A model generated the notes under the pieces. That model was not told the origin of the DNA, did no database searches, and saw only the letters and a list, made by a program, of their open reading frames with translations. Positions 6,380 to 8,091 of a DNA stretch of 8,091 nucleotides are shown one piece after another; the stretch's first letter is position 1, and each line of letters starts with the position of its first letter. The translations under genes were made by a program, and so were the position numbers. The stretch lies in NCBI GenBank assembly GCA_030951065.1, contig JAUZQH010000157.1, positions 1-8,091 on the forward strand. The letters run 5' to 3'. The DNA comes from Mariprofundus sp. Lineage in GTDB: Bacteria; Pseudomonadota; Zetaproteobacteria; Mariprofundales; Mariprofundaceae.

Positions 6380-6787
6380 ATGCCCGAGACAGCACAAATC
6401 ATGATATCGATGCGGCGCAACGCATTATTCGCCGCACTGCCGGAACAGGCCCTGAGCAATCTGACATCGCACGCATGTTTGAAGACATTCAATTCGGGAC
6501 AGATTCTGATCGAGGAGAATGAAGATAATCATACACTTTTCCTGCTTACAAAGGGAAAGGTGTCCATCATCATCAATGGTACCGAAGTTGCCACCCTGCA
6601 AGCCGGTGAAACCGTTGGCGAGATATCCATATCGAAAATCAGTCCGCCGGTTGCCCGCGTCGTTGCCGTCAATGAAGTTGAAGCCGTCTCGCTTCCCGCC
6701 AGGCTCATCGAAACCTGCTGCACTGAATATCCGGAATTTGCCCTGTGCCTGCGTGCAACCGGCCTGCAGAAAGTTTACGGCAGATAA
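6380..6787 (+). CDS. Stand-alone cyclic-nucleotide-binding-fold protein
   Basis: A 135-residue protein made of one cNMP-binding (CAP-like beta-roll) domain and no DNA-binding or catalytic domain. The start ATG at 6380 has GGAG seven nucleotides upstream; the frame stays open to 6248 but the extra residues are not domain-like. A short helix (FAALPEQALSNL, 17-28) leads into the roll: FNSGQILIEENEDNHTLFLLTKGKVSIIING (37-67), then GETVGEIS (76-83). In the phosphate-binding cassette Gly80-Glu81 is kept, but where the canonical Arg-Ser would sit there is Pro90-Val91, followed by ARVVAV. That makes cAMP/cGMP binding doubtful. It is the only plus-strand gene, divergent from mutL and convergent with the DsbA-like gene 26 bp away. 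The ligand and partners are unknown; a regulatory subunit acting in trans is possible. Confidence 0.85.
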   Translation: MPETAQIMISMRRNALFAALPEQALSNLTSHACLKTFNSGQILIEENEDNHTLFLLTKGKVSIIINGTEVATLQAGETVGEISISKISPPVARVVAVNEVEAVSLPARLIETCCTEYPEFALCLRATGLQKVYGR

Positions 6788-6813
6788 TCAGGCTCTGCGG
6801 CACCCGGGCCCGT

Positions 6814-7458
6814 TCATTTGCCCGCCATCGTCTGTTGCAAAATGCTGTCAACCATCGCATCAGAATCATTGTAGTCGATCTCAATATGCTGAACACCCCG
6901 ATTATCTTTGAAAACCAGTCCGGGGAACCCCTGTACACCCAGCTGTTGATTCAATTGCATATCAGTATTTAACACCGCCTGCGTTACCGGTGCATTCAGT
7001 TCTGCCCGGAATCTGTCGACATCCAGTGCCAGAGCAGCTGCCAGTTCGATCAGTACTGTTTCATCCGAAGGGTTGCGGGCCTGCAGATAATAGGCCTGCT
7101 GAATGGCCAGAATCATGGCATCCTCATTATTCCCATTGCCCGGCAACTGATTCCTGGCTGCAATCACAGCCCTGCAGGCAGGATAAGTTGACCGCCTGGG
7201 TGTGCAATCCGACCAGAATGCATGGTTAAATAACGTTCCCGGAACCCGATGTTCAATCATCTGCCAGTGCCGACGGATCATGGCCCGGGTTTCCGCCGGC
7301 ATCGGCGCATCTGAATCCGGTGCCAGCCCGCCCAGCAGATACTTTACTTTCAGCCCATCCGGCAATTGCGCCTGTACTGCCGTCCAGACCGGCCGGAATG
7401 CCCAGCACCAGCTGCACATCGGATCATGAATATAATAGAGTATACTCACTGCCTGCAA
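6814..7458 (-). CDS. DsbA-family (FrnE-like) thiol oxidoreductase
   Basis: A 214-residue thioredoxin-fold protein with the helical insertion typical of DsbA-like proteins. After one beta strand (VSILYYIHDP, 4-13) comes the active site CSWC (15-18) in MCSWCWAF, which resembles cytoplasmic FrnE-like/2-hydroxychromene-isomerase-related members, not periplasmic DsbA. The cis-proline loop is GFPG (Pro179). A further cysteine pair, Cys85 and Cys95, might form a second disulfide. No signal peptide is visible, so it should act in the cytoplasm on unknown disulfide or glutathione substrates. The start is a TTG at 7458 with a weak GAG; a GTG at 7449 (MSILYYIHDP) is equally acceptable by family length. 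It follows the membrane-protein gene by 33 bp and is probably co-transcribed with it. Family assignment is sure; the substrate is unknown. Confidence 0.88.
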   Translation of the reverse strand: MQAVSILYYIHDPMCSWCWAFRPVWTAVQAQLPDGLKVKYLLGGLAPDSDAPMPAETRAMIRRHWQMIEHRVPGTLFNHAFWSDCTPRRSTYPACRAVIAARNQLPGNGNNEDAMILAIQQAYYLQARNPSDETVLIELAAALALDVDRFRAELNAPVTQAVLNTDMQLNQQLGVQGFPGLVFKDNRGVQHIEIDYNDSDAMVDSILQQTMAGK

Positions 7459-7491
7459 GCACAGCTCATAGCATCATCCATAGCTGTCCGG

Positions 7492-7764
7492 TCACACCGG
7501 TTCCCGGCGGAATTTGAAAATCATTGCCAGTATCGCAAGGCAACACAGCGTTCCGAATACAGACACAGCAACCATCAGCCACTGATCAAGATGCGAATAA
7601 TATGCCGCAAACATCGCGGAAGCTGCTGCAAACACCATCCATTGCAAACGGGATAGTCCCTCCACATCACGCGTTTTCCAGGTGATGCGGAGCTGATCCA
7701 GAAAGCCCAGTGTAAATGCCAAAGCAGCAATCGATCCCATCATTTGCCATGCATCTATATTCAA
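7492..7764 (-). CDS. SemiSWEET/PQ-loop-like small membrane protein
   Basis: A 90-residue protein with three predicted transmembrane helices (about 8-25, 40-57, 62-83) and a basic C-terminus, the architecture of bacterial SemiSWEET sugar transporters, which work as dimers. The segment GFLDQLRITWKTRDVEGLS (20-38) fits the PQ-loop pattern, but the hallmark Pro-Gln is Asp-Gln (23-24). In TM3 the usual substrate-pocket Asn appears replaced by Ser (VAVSVFGTL). Transport of sugars is therefore not assured. The start is TTG at 7764, backed by AGAGG about six nucleotides upstream; an upstream ATG in another frame stops after two codons. It lies 39 bp from repeat copy 2 and precedes the DsbA-like gene in the same direction. 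Confidence 0.75.
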   Translation of the reverse strand: MNIDAWQMMGSIAALAFTLGFLDQLRITWKTRDVEGLSRLQWMVFAAASAMFAAYYSHLDQWLMVAVSVFGTLCCLAILAMIFKFRREPV

Positions 7765-7803
7765 GTCATACCTCTTTTCATCATCGGGTTACGCAACAGG
7801 GTT

Positions 7804-7954
7804 AGGAAGCGCTGATGTGTCAGTGCTTCCGTGCAACCCACGGACGGGCTGCCAAATCAAACACGCAAGTGATTGATTTGTATGCAAATACAAAATCGCA
7901 TTTTTGCATTTGCGGACTGATTACAGGCAGGATGCCTTTAATCAGCATCTCCCT
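7804..7954. repeat. 151-bp multi-hairpin repeat, copy 2 (MITE-like)
   Basis: Same element as 87-237, same orientation, 147 of 151 identical and no indels. Relative to copy 1 it carries G to A at 7836 (stem of hairpin B), C to A at 7872 (an already mismatched position in hairpin C), A to T at 7883 (between hairpins) and T to C at 7907 (stem of hairpin D). The terminal inverted repeats are unchanged. Unlike copy 1 the flanks differ (GTTA at left, CTGG at right), so no target duplication is seen, and the extra GGA-loop unit is absent. It lies between the unrecognised gene ending at 8006 and the small membrane-protein gene. Confidence 0.85.
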
Positions 7955-7959
7955 GGCTT

Positions 7960-7980
7960 ACTGCCGTCAATCACGGCAGT
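7960..7980. repeat. Perfect 8-bp inverted repeat after the right-edge gene
   Basis: ACTGCCGT (7960-7967) and ACGGCAGT (7973-7980) pair perfectly around CAATC. It lies about 25 bp past the stop of the minus-strand gene ending at 8006, a typical terminator position, but no T-run follows on either strand. It could stabilise the 3' end or be a weak or factor-dependent terminator. Confidence 0.45.
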
Positions 7981-8005
7981 CAGCGATATTCATGAACCAG
8001 CCGGG

Positions 8006-8091
8006 TTAACTGATCTGTTTGGGAACAGGCAGGGAAAGCCCGGTGGAATTACGCATCAACAACTGTTTAATCGCACCGCTGTTGCCCATCA
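8006..8091 (-). CDS. C-terminal end of an unrecognised protein (runs off the right edge)
   Basis: The minus strand is open from the window edge to a TAA at 8008-8006 and reads MGNSGAIKQLLMRN followed by STGLSLPVPKQIS as the last 27 residues. The methionine is not claimed as a start; it is simply the first complete codon. The coding reading is supported by normal-looking composition, by matching the strand of its neighbours, and by the inverted repeat just past the stop. I do not recognise the family from so short a tail. Confidence 0.5.
   Translation of the reverse strand, partial: MGNSGAIKQLLMRNSTGLSLPVPKQIS

Noticed and set aside
6788..6813. Shared bidirectional terminator between the convergent CNB and DsbA-like genes
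   Set aside because: The 26-bp gap has only a short GC-rich palindrome (GGGCCC region) and no stem with a T-run.

Overview
The window looks like chromosomal core sequence from a proteobacterium. The protein families (NrdR, GlyA, HflX, MiaA, MutL, an IPMDH-type LeuB start) and the mutL-miaA-hflX order are proteobacterial. However, hfq, which sits between miaA and hflX in classical gammaproteobacteria, is absent, and MutL keeps the endonuclease motif that MutH-using enterics lack. A Zetaproteobacterium or another non-enteric lineage would fit, but this is an impression from protein flavour, not a demonstrated assignment.

Layout, read along the minus strand (right to left), which carries every gene but one: an unrecognised gene of which only the last 27 codons are present (stop at 8006); a 151-bp structured repeat (7804-7954); a small SemiSWEET/PQ-loop-like membrane protein and a cytoplasmic DsbA/FrnE-like thiol oxidoreductase in tandem; then a single plus-strand gene, a stand-alone cyclic-nucleotide-binding-fold protein, which converges on the DsbA-like gene and diverges from mutL. 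Next come mutL, miaA and hflX, tightly packed with overlapping ends; a 139-bp gap with a predicted promoter and a terminator-like hairpin; glyA and nrdR, 22 bp apart; a second, 97% identical copy of the 151-bp repeat (87-237) with an extra hairpin unit beside it (240-285); and the first ten codons of a probable leuB.

Functionally the core is housekeeping: mismatch repair (MutL), tRNA A37 prenylation (MiaA), ribosome rescue/splitting GTPase (HflX), one-carbon supply (GlyA) and ribonucleotide reductase control (NrdR). GlyA feeds one-carbon units to thymidylate and purine synthesis and NrdR controls dNTP production, so their pairing makes sense.

The most unusual content is non-coding. The two repeat copies fold into five adjacent hairpins, have imperfect terminal inverted repeats, and copy 1 is bracketed by CTAA, like a miniature inverted-repeat transposable element. 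Two tandem GGA-loop hairpins show compensatory stem changes. The glyA leader holds a possible attenuator. Several genes seem to start with TTG or GTG.
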